Source: Cherax quadricarinatus (taxonomy: Eukaryota; Arthropoda; Malacostraca; Decapoda; Parastacidae). From it: a DNA stretch of 64,000 nt. Of this stretch, positions 20,906-32,535 are shown one piece after another. Under the pieces are notes generated by a model, which did no database searches, was not told the origin of the DNA, and saw only the letters and a program-made list of their open reading frames with translations. The stretch is taken from contig NC_091369.1 of NCBI RefSeq assembly GCF_038502225.1, positions 13,755,469-13,819,468 on the forward strand, written 5' to 3'. The first letter of the stretch is position 1. The number at the start of each line of letters is the position of its first letter. Made by a program: the position numbers and the translations under genes.

Positions 20906-21780
20906 CTTCTTGTTCATTACTTTTATTCCAGCCTACACCAGCCTATACAAATTGACAACAGTAAACACTCACTCGTACCAGCAACCTTAGTACTTAGCCT
21001 ACCCACTCCAGTCACAATAAAACCACGTTTAAGAGGAAAGTGCAGGCGACCGAACCTCGCCTAATCACGCCGGTCTACTCCCCTTATATAACAGCTTAGC
21101 TAAATAGGGCAACATTCGCTAATTACCTTACAACGGGAGTTAGACTACTTTTCACTGTTACATTACGTAATGACTGCGCAACTTCTCTCGTGCACAAAAG
21201 CCGGTGCTGAACAGTGATTCATGTAGGTATGTCACGGTGTACATCCTGGCTGAAGTTAATGGCCTACAGACCCCACACCTCATGACCCTAAGTGCTTGTT
21301 GAAGGCACATTTAAGTGTACGTTACTGACACTGCATACATGTGAATGGTCTTCCACTACCCTTCACTTCATCAGAGATACGACTACACCCACATACCCTG
21401 TGTGGAATCAGAGGTATGCAAGCCAATTATCTGGAAATTGGATGGCAGGTTTCCTGGACTTGATACAACTAATGACTTGACTGGATAATTAAGTGATCAG
21501 TCATACACCCACATACACCCTCTATCTACACAGAAGAGGGTGGGAATTGCTGGGAAGAGGCGAGAAGCGATGATAAGTAGAAGAGGAAGGCAGAGAGAAA
21601 TAGAGAAGAAATGAATGTGAGTAAACCAGGAATAATAGCCAAATAATGCAGGGATACAGAAAAGCGTTATATAATAGACAAAATAATCCTTCCATAGATA
21701 CTATGAACATTCTTTGCCACCATCACTTGATCTAAGAGAATTCATAACATAATCGCACCACAATTCCCACCTTGACCAGG
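20906..21780. other. No recognisable feature
   Basis: Mixed-composition sequence. Short frames at 20867-21064 and 21292-21480 have no recognised domain. Confidence 0.5.
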
Positions 21781-21781
21781 G

Positions 21782-22264
21782 ATGAACACTGGTTGGTATA
21801 CTGTCATGTCTGAAGACACACGTAACGGAACAAACCTTAATTATGAGTATCTTTCACTTTCAGGAGAGCGTTACCGGGTCATACAAAGGTGTATACATAC
21901 TCCAGAATGTAAGGTGAAAGGATATGGTAATGCTAACCAGAGTTCAGGTTCTCGAGTGAAGGGTCACGTTATTTTTCGTAGGCAGGATTCTCACTGGATC
22001 AGCAGTCGGAGACGCAAGTCATGTTTGTCAGATCCGGAGGTCAAGAGGGAGGATGTCGCCTCTTGGGATGGGTTGGGATGTCGTCTGTCACTTCACTGGC
22101 CTTGCAAGATTAAAAAAAAGACTAAAAATCGTCATAACGAGGCTGGAAGATTTTACAAAATTTCACACTTGCGAAAAGAAGCTGAGCCGATGATTTGGTC
22201 CGACCCGCACCACTGTCAAATCAACAACATAAGATTAGTTGCACTGATGCTTCTGAAATGTTAA
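21782..22264 (+). CDS. Hypothetical ORF, 160 codons, no recognised domain
   Basis: An uninterrupted ATG-initiated frame of ordinary complexity, one of few long frames here that neither a tandem repeat nor a transposon explains. The product would be basic, with clusters such as SSRRRKS and KIKKKTKNRHN, and no membrane segment or signal peptide. It contains no motif I recognise. A random frame of this length is possible in 64 kb of DNA, and no splice or promoter evidence is visible. It may be an exon, part of an unknown element, or chance. Confidence 0.2.
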   Translation: MNTGWYTVMSEDTRNGTNLNYEYLSLSGERYRVIQRCIHTPECKVKGYGNANQSSGSRVKGHVIFRRQDSHWISSRRRKSCLSDPEVKREDVASWDGLGCRLSLHWPCKIKKKTKNRHNEAGRFYKISHLRKEAEPMIWSDPHHCQINNIRLVALMLLKC

Positions 22265-22309
22265 AGGAACATTGGGTTTGTTGTACCATACTCAGTCATT
22301 AATTACTAC

Positions 22310-22352
22310 TTCTAGACATGACTCACGAAATCGTAATGACACGATTACAAAC
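22310..22352 (-). repeat. SINE S1 body fragment
   Basis: GACATGACTCACGAAATCGTAATGACACGATTACAAA is the reverse complement of the S1 motif GCAATCGTGTCATTACGATT plus CTTGAGTC, with small changes. Confidence 0.75.
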
Positions 22353-22429
22353 TTCTATTTTTACATGGCATAAGGTGTGAATGCATGTGGGTAAAAAGTG
22401 CATTCTTGGTATTATCGTAAGTTCTGCAC

Positions 22430-22890
22430 GCTGATATGTGAAGATTGTCTTACGTAAAATTTGTCACATCCATGATGCATTGTGGAGTAAACTCACTTTT
22501 CTGGGGTTGTTGTATACTTGTCGGTTTTTCAAACCATTCATCACAACTGTCAGACACTGCAGCATCATGGGATCTTCTTACAAAGAATTCTTCAACGCTT
22601 GTTCAACCTTTGGACAAAGACCTACTTCGATTAGTGGATGATACCACTATGATCCCGCCTCCGTCTGCTTCAAGTCACCTCACTACAGTATATAAGCCAC
22701 GTCTACGGCCCTATGCTTGATGGACTGAACACATCGACTCCAGGCTGAGGGACTGATTACCTCATACTCCTCCTTTCCTTACGCCTTCCTCTTTGTATTG
22801 GACTGATGAAGCCACTGTGTGGCGAAACGTTTCCTGAATAAAGATTCCCATATGCTGCATAAGTGTCTCAATCTTCAACTTGTTGTATAT
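22430..22890 (+). mobile_element. Foldback element family F1, long form (one arm)
   Basis: CTTGTCGGTTTTTCAAACC is followed by TATATAAGCCACGTCTACGG, the block CTGAGGGACTGATTACCTCA, then GACTGATGAAGCCACTGTGT, GGCGAAACGTTTCCTGAATA and GCATAAGTGTCTCAATCTTC. The last blocks match the right arm of 45662-45925. The left arm is not recognisable, so the copy is partial. Confidence 0.75.
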
Positions 22891-23404
22891 TCTTGATATT
22901 TCCTTTGGTTTTATAAGTGAGGATTGCAACGTTGTTGTCACTTGCCTGTGTGACAATATCGGTTGTATTTCGTGTGTTGAAAGTGAGACGCCTGTCTCTG
23001 TCATCTTCCTTTCAAGATATGGTAAGTACTCTTCGCGCCTGTTGTCTGCAACCTTAAACGAAGTATGAATTGAAGTGTTGCTTGGAAAAAAGGCCAGCAA
23101 TAATGCAAAATTCTCCTTCATGGAATTCAGAGTTGGAAATTGTGTAAGCTATGGGGAAGTAAGTGGGAAAATCACTTTCGTTTTTTTCGTCATTATGAGA
23201 TAACGAATCCCGCTTTAAAATTTGCTGATTTTTCTTTTTGAGAAATCGATACAAAAGTAGCCATTGGCTCCCGGCATTTTAGTTGCCATGTGTGACATGC
23301 ATGGCTGCAGGAAGAAGCATTCAAAGCCTTTTACCCATGAAATTAAAAGGAAACACAACAGAGACAACAAGCATTGAGAAACACACGAAAAGAACTCGGA
23401 TATG

Positions 23405-23557
<153 letters not shown>

Positions 23558-23848
23558 ATACATTTGTTGTCGCAACACAAAAGAGAATTAAATAAGTACA
23601 AACCACGGAATAAAGAATAATGCAGCGTTATATTTTACATGAAGCAGCCGTCTTCAAGGTCTTAAGGCTTGACGGGGTTTAGCAGAGATTAACCATGGAA
23701 TTTATAGATAAAATAGAGAATTCTCGCAGGTACATCTTATTAAAATTTTGAAACCAGCAAGAAAGCGTGGTTTTAATAGCATGTGATGAGGGAGTTATAG
23801 ATTTTTAACTTAAGTATTGAAGACTAACCCCTGTTAAACCCTCCCATG

Positions 23849-24139
23849 GTTCGCGCCTTGAACTACTGAGGGAGGTTCGCGGCTTGAACTACTGAGGGAG
23901 GTTCGCGGCTTGAACTACTGAGGGAGGTTCGCGGCTTGAACTACTGAGGGAGGTTCGCGGCTTGAACTACTGAGGGAGGTTCGCGGCTTGAACTACTGAG
24001 GGAGGTTCGCGGCTTGAACTACTGAGGGAGGTTCGCGGCTTGAACTACTGAGGGAGGTTCGCGGCTTGAACTACTGAGGGAGGTTCGCGGCTTGAACTAC
24101 TGAGGGAGGTTCGCGGCTTGAACTACTGAGGGAGGTTCG
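23849..24139. repeat. 26-bp minisatellite (GGAGGTTCGCGGCTTGAACT ACTGAG)
   Basis: About 11 units that are virtually identical apart from the first (CGCGCC). The homogeneity suggests recent expansion or gene-conversion-like turnover. Confidence 0.95.
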
Positions 24140-24525
24140 CTGTAAGATCTAGTGCTGGTTTATACCCCATCCTGTGGATTGAAAGGCCTAGAGTTATCCA
24201 GCTCCCCCTCCCCGTGGTTCTGTTATTTTCGAGATATTCAAGAAAACGCGACTAGGCCTATAATCTGTGACGTCATCACATCAAATGTTGTAGTTACTGT
24301 AATTCGCTGTAGAAACATCGTAGGTAAATGATATTTACACTAAATGTTGCCAGATTTTTACAACTATTTCTCGGTAAGCTTAACCCATTCTCATTTTCTT
24401 TCGACTATAAAATAAAATTAAATGATAGAACGAATGTACCTCAGTATTAATTAACTATCCAATATCTTACTACCTAAACATTGTTAAACTCGTTTATTTA
24501 ACATAGTCTTCATAAAAGTAAATTT
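24140..24525. other. No recognisable feature
   Basis: AT-rich spacer between the 26-bp and 19-bp arrays. Confidence 0.5.
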
Positions 24526-25160
24526 TTCCTGGTTTCTCATTTTTTCTTAGTGTTCCTCATTTTTTTGGAGTTTCTCATTTTTCCTGTTCCTCATTTTTCC
24601 TGGTGTTCATTTTTTGGCGTTTCTCATGTTTCATGGTTTTCCTCATTTTTCCTGGTTTTCCTCATTTTTCCTAGTGTTCTTCATTTTTCCTGGTGTTTCT
24701 CATTTTTCCTAGTGTTCATTTTTCCTGGCGTTCCTCATTTTTCCTGGTGTTCCTCATTTTCCTGGTATTCTTCATTTTTTCTGGTGTTCCTCATTTTTTG
24801 GTGTTTCTCATTTTTTCTGGTGTTCCTCATTTTTCCTAGTGTTCTTCATTTTTCTTGGTGTTCCTCATTTTTCCTAGTGTTCTTCATTTTTCCTAGTGTT
24901 CCTCATTTTTCCTGGTATTCTTCATTTTTTCTGGTGTTCCTCATTTTTTGGTGTTTCTCATTTTTTCTGGTGTTCCTCATTTTTCCTAGTGTTCTTCATT
25001 TTTCCTAGTGTTCTTCATTTTTCCTAGTGTTCTTCATTTTTCCTAGTGTTCTTCATTTTTCTTAGTATTCTTCATTTTTCTTGGTGTTCCTCATTTTTCC
25101 TGGTGTTCCTCATTTTTGGTGTTCCTCATTTTTCCTGGTCTTCATTTTTTTCTGGCTCTC
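24526..25160. repeat. About 19-bp minisatellite (GTTCCTCATTTTTCCTGGT)
   Basis: Roughly 33 imperfect units with C/T and length variation (CTAGTGTTCTTCATTTTT). A larger duplicated block is also visible (24760-24880 resembles 24900-25020). The 152-codon Phe-rich ORF is an artefact of this array. Confidence 0.93.
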
Positions 25161-26010
25161 ATTTTCTTCCAGCAGAAGGGAGGTGAGAGAGGAGCGAAGA
25201 CGTCACTATCTTGCCCCCAGGCAATATATTGAAGGCACCAGTTACGCGGGGGCATGTTGGATATAACGTGCCATCATTATACTCATTATAGGCCGCTACA
25301 GGTTATATCCTGCGGTATACTCCCGGCCACAATAGCGCTAAAACACGATAGTACTCAGTTACCTCAGTCACCCCCTACTATCAGGCTGTGAGATTAATAC
25401 GGTGGTGAGCCTGTGCTGTCGGATGGGTAACTCTAATATTTATACAAAATATGTTTGTGGTAAGGATGGCTGCGTGTGGAGAGGGAGGGAGGCAGTAGGG
25501 TAATGAGCTTGGGGTTGGGGGAAGAAACATGGGTGAATGTGATAAGAGTTTGGTGTATGTGGGGAAAATGTGAGAGAGAAAAAGTGAATGATGGTGGGGG
25601 TGATGTTTTGTGTGTTAAGAGAAGTGAGGGATTTTCTCCCGGCTAGGATCTTAGTCAGGCAACAACTCGCTCCGTGGAGATTTTGGTCATTTGATCGAAA
25701 GCTGAGGAAGAGGAAATTTTATGGGTCTCGAATCACTGTGTTCACGAACATGAGGCTACCAGGTAACTACAGCACCATCTACATTAATACATTTTGAGCA
25801 CAGTCACTTGGTCTTAGGGTTGTGAGAGGTCCCTCACCTTCAGTAACTTTTAAACAGGACTAACAACTATTTCATGCAGTACTGTGCTATAATTCAGTAA
25901 ATGAAGGAGAATGTTACAATTCCACATGAAAGGAAGATGTGTATAAATCCACATGAACACCAACTGAACACAGGGATTCTTTTTTTTTTTGGTACCAGGA
26001 ACTGGAAAAG
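25161..26010. other. No recognisable feature
   Basis: Mixed-composition sequence. It contains a G-rich stretch (25470-25600) and a short frame 25588-25797 with no domain. Confidence 0.5.
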
Positions 26011-26330
26011 AATGGCGAGCGATGTTAAGAACGTATCACTATCTAGGATCCATTCTGAACTGGAAATAAAGCTAGTGGCCAGCATACATAAAGGGGAGTG
26101 CCAATAGACCCCAGGCTTCTTCAAGAAGGCGCTGGACAGGCACCTAAAGTCAGTACCTGACCTGCCAGGCAGTGGTTAGTACGTCGGGTTGCGTGTGGCC
26201 AACAGTAACAGTGTCGTATGGGGTTCGGTAGGAGAAACGAGGGTTGAAGGTAAACACCTTGTTGGATGGTAACACTATATATATTGTCAGACTGTGGTAA
26301 GGAATGGATGGGCCCAGCCTGCCGTGTTAC
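26011..26330 (+). mobile_element. CR1-like LINE 3' end
   Basis: The end of a coding tail (GGCGCTGGACAGGCACCTAA, AGTCAGTACCTGACCTGCC) followed by the 3' UTR (GCGTGTGGCCAACAGTAACA). It resembles the 3' end at 16940-17030. The RT core is absent. Confidence 0.75.
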
Positions 26331-26504
26331 TGCCTGGATGTCTATACGCCGAGTGAGAGCGAGGCAGCTCGTCTCACTGCCTCAAGCTGTATCCCGTGAC
26401 GCCATACATTCGCAGGCCTACTAGGGATCTTCTATATAAAGCACATGGATGGTAGTATAATACTCAGCTAATCTATACAACACATATAAGGGGATCAGCA
26501 ACTA

Positions 26505-26612
26505 TGCTGATAACAGCCTGGTTGATCACGCCCTGATCCACCATGAGGCCTGGTCACAGACCGGGCAGCGGGGGGCGTTGACTCCCGACACCCTCTCCAG
26601 GTATACTCCAAA
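26505..26612 (+). mobile_element. LINE 3' UTR fragment (GTTGATCACGCCCTGATCC)
   Basis: AACAGCCTGGTTGATCACGC, ATGAGGCCTGGTCACAGACC and GCGTTGACTCCCGACACCCT match the tail at 39500-39640. It probably belongs to the same LINE as 26011-26330, split by about 170 bp of other sequence. Confidence 0.7.
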
Positions 26613-26929
26613 TATAGCAGTGGGCTCATTAAAGCCACAGATACTAATCCTATCCAACAAACCTCTCAGTACAGATGCTGGTAATGTATCTTCATTTGTG
26701 TTTACAAGCTCACAAGGTCTCAAGCCGAGTAAAAGCAATAACATTCTATATATCAGTAGTCTGCCCACAGAGTTAAAGAAATTATTTGCAGCTTTTAGGA
26801 AGATTCACAAAAGAACTTTGTCAACGAAATATGGATTCCTTGGTAAAAATCTATTAAGATGCGTCCGGAAAAGCAGGCAAGAAGGACGGGTAGGACTATG
26901 TCACAGTATTGCTCATACGCACTGAGCTA

Positions 26930-27560
26930 CTGACGACCACTGATGATGTAGTCGAAGTTTTACTCTGTCTTCCTGGCCCTTCCTCGATCTTCATGACTCT
27001 GCATTTGGAGGGGTTAAATTCGAGAAGCCAGTTGCTGGACCAGGTGTCCAGTCTGTACACGTCTCTTTGAAATCCTTCCTGATCCTCATCTGATTTAATT
27101 TTCCTCATTAACTTCACATCATCTTTTAACAGGGACACTTCTGAGTCTATCCTTTCCATCATGACATACTCATATACCAAAAATAGCACTGGTCCTAGGA
27201 CCGACCCCTGTGGGACCCCGCTCGCCACAGGTGCCCCTGTGATATCTCATCACGTACCATGACTCGTTGTTGCCTCCCTGTCAGGTATTCTCTGATCCAT
27301 TGCAGTGCCCTTCCTGTTATACTCGCCTGATCCTCCAGTTTCTACACTAATCTCTTGTGAGGAACTGTGTCGAAGGCTTTCTTGCAGTCCAAGAAATTGC
27401 AGTCAACCCACCCCTCTCGTGTATTATTTCTGTTACTTTGTCATACAACTCCAGAAGGTTTGTGACACAGGATTTTCTTTCTGGTCAGACTTGACTTTCG
27501 ATGCTATGTCGTTTTCGTACTGTCGCTGGGCCTCCCTCCTTATTTGCGCATACTCGTTTC
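26930..27560 (-). pseudogene. CR1-like reverse transcriptase fragment
   Basis: Minus strand. ASGVPQGSVLGPVLFLVYEY (motif B) is followed by SLLKDDVKLMRK, where FADD has become LKDD, losing the aromatic and small residues of the catalytic box. WSSNWLLEFNPSKCRVMKIE (thumb-proximal region) comes next. Upstream coding (plus positions 27230-27470) continues in broken frames, matching the copy at 30890-31480. The fragment ends at a (TG)n tract. Dead copy. Confidence 0.85.
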
Positions 27561-27573
27561 TGGCTCTTCGAAT

Positions 27574-27575
<2 letters not shown>

Positions 27576-27664
<89 letters not shown>

Positions 27665-27680
27665 TGTGTGTGTGTGTCTG
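27576..27680. repeat. (TG)n microsatellite
   Basis: TG run with one TATG interruption, abutting the 5' side of the minus-strand CR1-like fragment. Confidence 0.95.
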
Positions 27681-27769
27681 TACTATAATACCTGCAAAGA
27701 TTTAATGACTAACATAAATCTCTCTGTCTCTGTCTATGTCTGCCTATGTATCAGTCAGTCAGTCCCTTC

Positions 27770-27770
<1 letters not shown>

Positions 27771-27842
<72 letters not shown>
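27771..27842. repeat. (CT)n microsatellite
   Basis: CT dinucleotides following TCTGTCTATGTCTG-type sequence. Confidence 0.95.
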
Positions 27843-27843
<1 letters not shown>

Positions 27844-28116
27844 GTCCCTATCTCATTTTTACTCTATTAACATATATATTATTTTTGAGCCCGGCTGAAA
27901 AGATTTTAGAATTAAATAACTCTCAAAAAAAAAAAAACTCGACAACGCATTTCATTATTCATCGAACAATTAAAATAATCTTCTTATATTTCCACAAATA
28001 TAATAATTCTCTGAGATTTATAACTGTTAAAAGTAATAAAGCAAAAGAAGTAATTTTTGTAAACATTACTGTTTAACGAAATAAATTTTTATTTGAAAAC
28101 AATAATGACTGATATT

Positions 28117-28663
<547 letters not shown>

Positions 28664-28757
<94 letters not shown>
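28664..28757. repeat. (AT)n microsatellite, right flank of M1
   Basis: Starts ATTATATATAT immediately after the M1 terminus. Confidence 0.95.
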
Positions 28758-28762
<5 letters not shown>

Positions 28763-28781
28763 TGTTTTAATACATTATGCA

Positions 28782-28815
28782 TTATTTGCAATCGTGTTAT
28801 ACGATTTCACGATTC
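28782..28815 (+). repeat. SINE S1 body motif
   Basis: ATTTGCAATCGTGTTATACG followed by ATTTCACGATTC matches the conserved S1 body start. Confidence 0.65.
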
Positions 28816-28867
28816 ATATTGTTATATCTGTGTATTCCTTACTGAAGACTACGAAGGCATTCTTATA

Positions 28868-29140
28868 TCAAATGTCAAAAGAAGTCTGATAAAAAACAAA
28901 GCCATTAGTTGGAGATGTAAATATACCAGGAGTTATTATTTTGATTTTTCTCTCCATCTGGCTTATTTCCTCTCGTAACCAGATCAATATACAGAACACA
29001 GGGAGGATAACTGTCGCAAACAGATACGTGTCAAACAAACGTTCCTTACGAGGACAGTCTGGGATTCGGTACTTTCTTCTCGACCCTAACACTGTCACCA
29101 CCATCGTCGTCAACATCTTCCCTGATCTGAATTTTTCCAT
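28868..29140 (-). CDS. Small membrane-protein-like ORF, 90 codons
   Basis: From the ATG at 29140 (minus strand) the frame encodes about 90 residues. A basic N-terminal half contains VLGSRRKYRIPDCPRKERLF, followed by a hydrophobic stretch TYLFATVILPVFCILIWL (about residues 37-54) and then a charged helix-like REEISQMERKIKI. Composition is not repetitive and no transposon or minisatellite overlaps. The frame extends upstream only through a GTG at 29167. I do not recognise the family. It could be a genuine small single-pass protein, one exon of a larger gene, or a chance frame. No poly(A) signal or splice site was established. Confidence 0.3.
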   Translation of the reverse strand: MEKFRSGKMLTTMVVTVLGSRRKYRIPDCPRKERLFDTYLFATVILPVFCILIWLREEISQMERKIKIITPGIFTSPTNGFVFYQTSFDI

Positions 29141-29575
29141 TCCAACAAAACGGCCGCTTAAAGACACAAAAGATTCCGAAGCGATTTCTCACATTTTTTT
29201 TAGGAGTTAATGAGGCAGGAAATGTGTTCCGGAAAGGTGGCCATTGTTCCAGCCTGGCGAGGGAGAGATTGCCAGGAAGGAAATCTCTTTGGCCTGGGGC
29301 TAAGAGGACGGCTCGGCACTATTTTGTCACTATCGCAAAAATACCCAACTTACCTAGGTGAAACTTAAGTGTTCGTCAGGAAGACACGTGTGTAACTTTA
29401 ACTTGAATTAAATACCGTTGATTTATGTACTGAAGACTAAATAAATCTGAGTTAAGATGTGTTTAGTAGAATTAGGCAAAAATATATTATGTTAGGTTAG
29501 GCGAGGGCTGTAAATTATTCAAGAAAACATTGTTTTTACACCATTGTCAGTGAAAATTATGTTTATTAACCCATA
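29141..29575. other. Low-repeat sequence upstream of the small ORF
   Basis: Ordinary complexity with no recognised repeat. If the 28868-29140 ORF is real, its promoter or 5' UTR would lie here on the minus strand. Confidence 0.4.
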
Positions 29576-29577
29576 CA

Positions 29578-29622
29578 TGTGAGTGTGTGTGTGTGTGCGT
29601 GTGTGTGTGTGTGAGTGTGTTG
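29578..29622. repeat. (TG)n microsatellite at a CR1-like 3' terminus
   Basis: GTGAGTGTGTGTG-type repeat leading into TTGTGTACTCACC, the reverse complement of the CR1-like 3' end followed by (AC)n. Confidence 0.9.
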
Positions 29623-30352
29623 TGTACTCACCAATTTGTACTCATCTATCTGTGGTTGCAGGGCTCGATTCACTGCTCCTGGTTCCACTTCTTCACTGGT
29701 CGCTACTAGGTCCATTCTCTCCCTGCTCCATGAGCTTTGTCGTATCTCTTCTTAAACCTATATAAAGACTGACTCCACTACATCACTCTCCAGAGTTTTC
29801 CACTTCCTGACAACTCTATGACTGAAGTAATACTTCCTAATATCCCTGTGACTCATCTGAGTTTTCATCTTCCAGTTGTGACCCCTTGTCGATGTGTCCC
29901 TTCTACGAAACATCCTGCCCCTATTCACCCTGTCAATTTCTCTCAGTATTTTATATGTCGTTATCATGTTTCCCCTTATCCCTCCTGTCTTCCAGTGTAA
30001 TCAGGTCTATTTCCCTTAACCTCTCCTCGTACGACATACCCCTTAGCCACAGGACTAGTCTTGTTGCAAACATTCGCCTTTTCCCTAATTTTTTGACGTG
30101 CTTGACCAGTTGTGGGTTCCAGACTGGTGCTGCATACTCCAGTATGGGCTTGACGTACACGGTGTACAAAGTCTTGAAGGATTCCTTACTGCGGTGTCGG
30201 AACACTGTTCTTAGGTTTGCTAGACGGCCATATGCTGCAGCAGTTATTTGGTTGATGTGCGCCACAGGGGATGTGCTCGGCATTATACTCACCCCAAGAT
30301 CCTTTTCCTTGAGTGAGGTTTCCAGTCTTTGGCCACCTAGACTTACTGTACT
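29623..30352 (-). pseudogene. CR1-like LINE 3' end with RT C-terminus (copy A)
   Basis: Minus strand. A coding remnant from 30355 to 29951 reads SLGGQRLETSLKEKDLGVSI, HINQITAAAYGRLANLRTVF, YVKPILEYAAPVWNPQLVKH and MSYEERLREIDLITLEDRRD. A second frame (29967-29758) continues ITTYKILREIDRVNRGRMFR and KYYFSHRVVRKWKTLESDVV. A frameshift near 29960 separates them. The 3' UTR runs to (AC)n. The RT catalytic core is not in this copy. Confidence 0.88.
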
Positions 30353-31605
30353 CACCTAGCTGTACTCACCTGGGTGTGGTTGCAGGGGTCGAGTCATAGC
30401 TCCTGGCCCCTCCTCTTCACTGGTCGCTACCGGGTCACTCTCCCTGCATCACGAGCTTTATCATACCTCTTCAGCTTCCAACTGTGTCCTCCTGTTGCTG
30501 TGTCCCATCTCTGGAACATTCTATCTCAATCCACCTTGTTAATTCCTCTCAGTATTTTTATATGTCGTTATCATGTCATCCCTATCTCTCCTCCCCTAGC
30601 TTTGGGGCTAGTCTTGTTGCAAACCTTTGCACTTTCTCTAGTTTCTTTGCGTGCTTGGCTAGGTGTGGGTTCCAAACTGGTGCCACGTACTCCAATATGG
30701 GCCTAACGTACACGGTGTACAGGGTCCTGAACGATTCCTTGTTAAGATGTCGAAATGCTGTTCTTAGGTTTGCTAGGCGCCCATATGCTGCAGCAGTTAT
30801 TTGGTTGATGTGCGCCTCAGGAGATGTGCCTGGTGTTATACTCGCCCCAAGATCTTTTTCCTTGAGTGAGGTTTGTAGTCTCTGGCTCCCTAGGCTGTAC
30901 TCCATCTGCGGTCTTCTTTGCCCTTCCCCAATCTTCATGACTTTGCATTTTGTGAGGTTGAACTCCACGAGCCAATTGCTGGACCAGGCCTGCAGCCTGT
31001 CCAGATTCCTTTGTAATTCTGCCTGGTCCTCGTCCGATTGAATTCTTCTCATCAACTTCGTATCATCTGCAAACAGGGACACTTCGGAGTCTATTCCTTC
31101 CGTCATGTAGTTCACAAATACCAGAAACACCACTCGTCCTAGGACTAACCCTTGTGGAACCCCCACTCCTCACAGGCGCCCACTCTGACACCTCGCCAAG
31201 TACCATGACTCGCTGCTGTCTTCCTGAAAGTTATTCCCTGATTCATTGTAATGCCTTCCCTGTTATCCCTGCTTGGTTCTCCAGTTTTTGCACTAATCTT
31301 TTGTGTGGTACTGTGTCAAACGCCTTCTTACAGTCGAAGAAAATGCAATCTACCCACCCCTCTCTCTATCTTGTCTTACTGCCGTCACCCTGTTATAGAA
31401 CTCCAGTAGGTTTGTGACACATGATTTCCCGAGCCCTGAAACCATGTTGGCTGTTGTTGATGAGCTCATTCCTTTCTAGGTGCTCCACCACTCTTCTCCT
31501 GATAATCTTCTCTATGACTGCATACTATACATGTCAGTGACACTGGTCTGTAGTTTAGTGTTTCATGTCTGTCTCCTTTTTTAAAAATTGGGACTACATT
31601 TGCGG
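30353..31605 (-). pseudogene. CR1-like LINE reverse transcriptase (copy B, tandem with copy A)
   Basis: Minus strand. The frame 31166-30582 reads MGVPQGLVLGRVVFLVFVNY (motif B, with canonical S-V-L-G-P altered), DSEVSLFADDTKLMRRIQSD (FADD catalytic box intact), then LGASITPGTSPEAHINQITA and EYVAPVWNPHLAKHAKKLEK. Upstream motif A coding (plus 31200-31600) is broken. About 80 bp of the C-terminal coding is deleted near 30470 relative to copy A. The two tails are joined at TACTCACCTAGCTGTACTCACC, a short duplicated terminus. Not functional as a whole. Confidence 0.88.
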
Positions 31606-31756
31606 TCTTCCATACTGTGTGTGTGTGTTATTGCGGAAGTAAGCGACAGCAATATAATAATAGGAACTCAGTGAGAACCCAGAAGATTCCTCGAGTCCTT
31701 TATACTTCTTCGTGATTCCGAGTACTCGATAACTTAGGAGGAGAAACCATTCTCTC

Positions 31757-31840
31757 TCTCTCTCTCTCTCTGTACGTATGTGTAATACACATACGCACAC
31801 TCACGCGGGCGCACACACACACACACACACACACACATGC
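31757..31840. repeat. Short (CT)n and (CA)n tracts
   Basis: (CT)n near 31750-31771 and (AC)n at 31812-31838, with CGCGGGCGC between. Confidence 0.85.
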
Positions 31841-31847
<7 letters not shown>

Positions 31848-31911
<64 letters not shown>

Positions 31912-31956
31912 TATATGTATACATATATATATATATATGTATACATATATATATAT
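31848..31956. repeat. (AT)n with GTATAC interruptions, left flank of M1 copy
   Basis: AT dinucleotides with ATGTATACAT blocks, ending at the M1 terminus. Confidence 0.95.
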
Positions 31957-32293
31957 GTCGTGCCGAATAAGTAAAACTTGCGATTTTTGCTTAAATAGCA
32001 ACGCTCTTCTTGCCGAATAAAGCAAGCGAAAATTTGTGTATACAATAATTTCGCAAAACTCATTCTGAACCTAACGAAAGAAATATAGGCTCAATTAAAT
32101 TGCATTTGTTATAATAAGTTTAGGTAAGTTTTCTAAGGTTCTTTTGGTACAAAACTATTATTTTTTACATTAACATAAATGAAAAACTGTATCTTTAAAC
32201 TTATAAGAGAAAAAGTATAAGATAAAATTTTAGAAAGGACTTAATTTTAAATGAGTTCTTGCTAAGTGACCAATTTTACCTATTCGATAAAAT
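31957..32293. mobile_element. Miniature element M1 copy (right terminus decayed)
   Basis: Left terminus GTCGTGCCGAATA is intact. The right terminus reads TATTCGATAAAAT instead of TATTCGGCACGAC and is followed by (TG)n. An internal deletion of about 50 bp relative to 28276-28663 falls around 32080-32100. Confidence 0.88.
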
Positions 32294-32314
32294 ATGTGTG
32301 TGTGCGTGTGTGTG

Positions 32315-32399
<85 letters not shown>
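32294..32399. repeat. (TG)n microsatellite
   Basis: TG run with one TATATA interruption, at the right end of the M1 copy. Confidence 0.95.
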
Positions 32400-32403
<4 letters not shown>

Positions 32404-32424
32404 CGGAAAGATGGACGTTGAGTC

Positions 32425-32535
32425 GCAACATGGTCCTGACAGGTATCAGGTTGAGTGTTGTACCAGTGAGCTACGAGGCTTACAATAGGAAGGTTTCACA
32501 GTATAGCAGAGGTCGCCAGCTGTGGCATTAGGTTA
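32425..32535. mobile_element. tRNA SINE S2 fragment
   Basis: CCAGTGAGCTACGAGGCTTA followed by CAATAGGAAG and CAGCTGTGGCATTAGGTTAA corresponds to part of the SINE at 12505-12720. Only a fragment, with no clear B-box. Confidence 0.5.

Noticed and set aside
23849..24139. CRISPR array
   Set aside because: The 26-bp units are directly adjacent without spacers and the genome is clearly eukaryotic.
26578..26925. 115-codon ORF
   Set aside because: It begins inside a LINE 3' UTR fragment and shows no domain; likely chance read-through.
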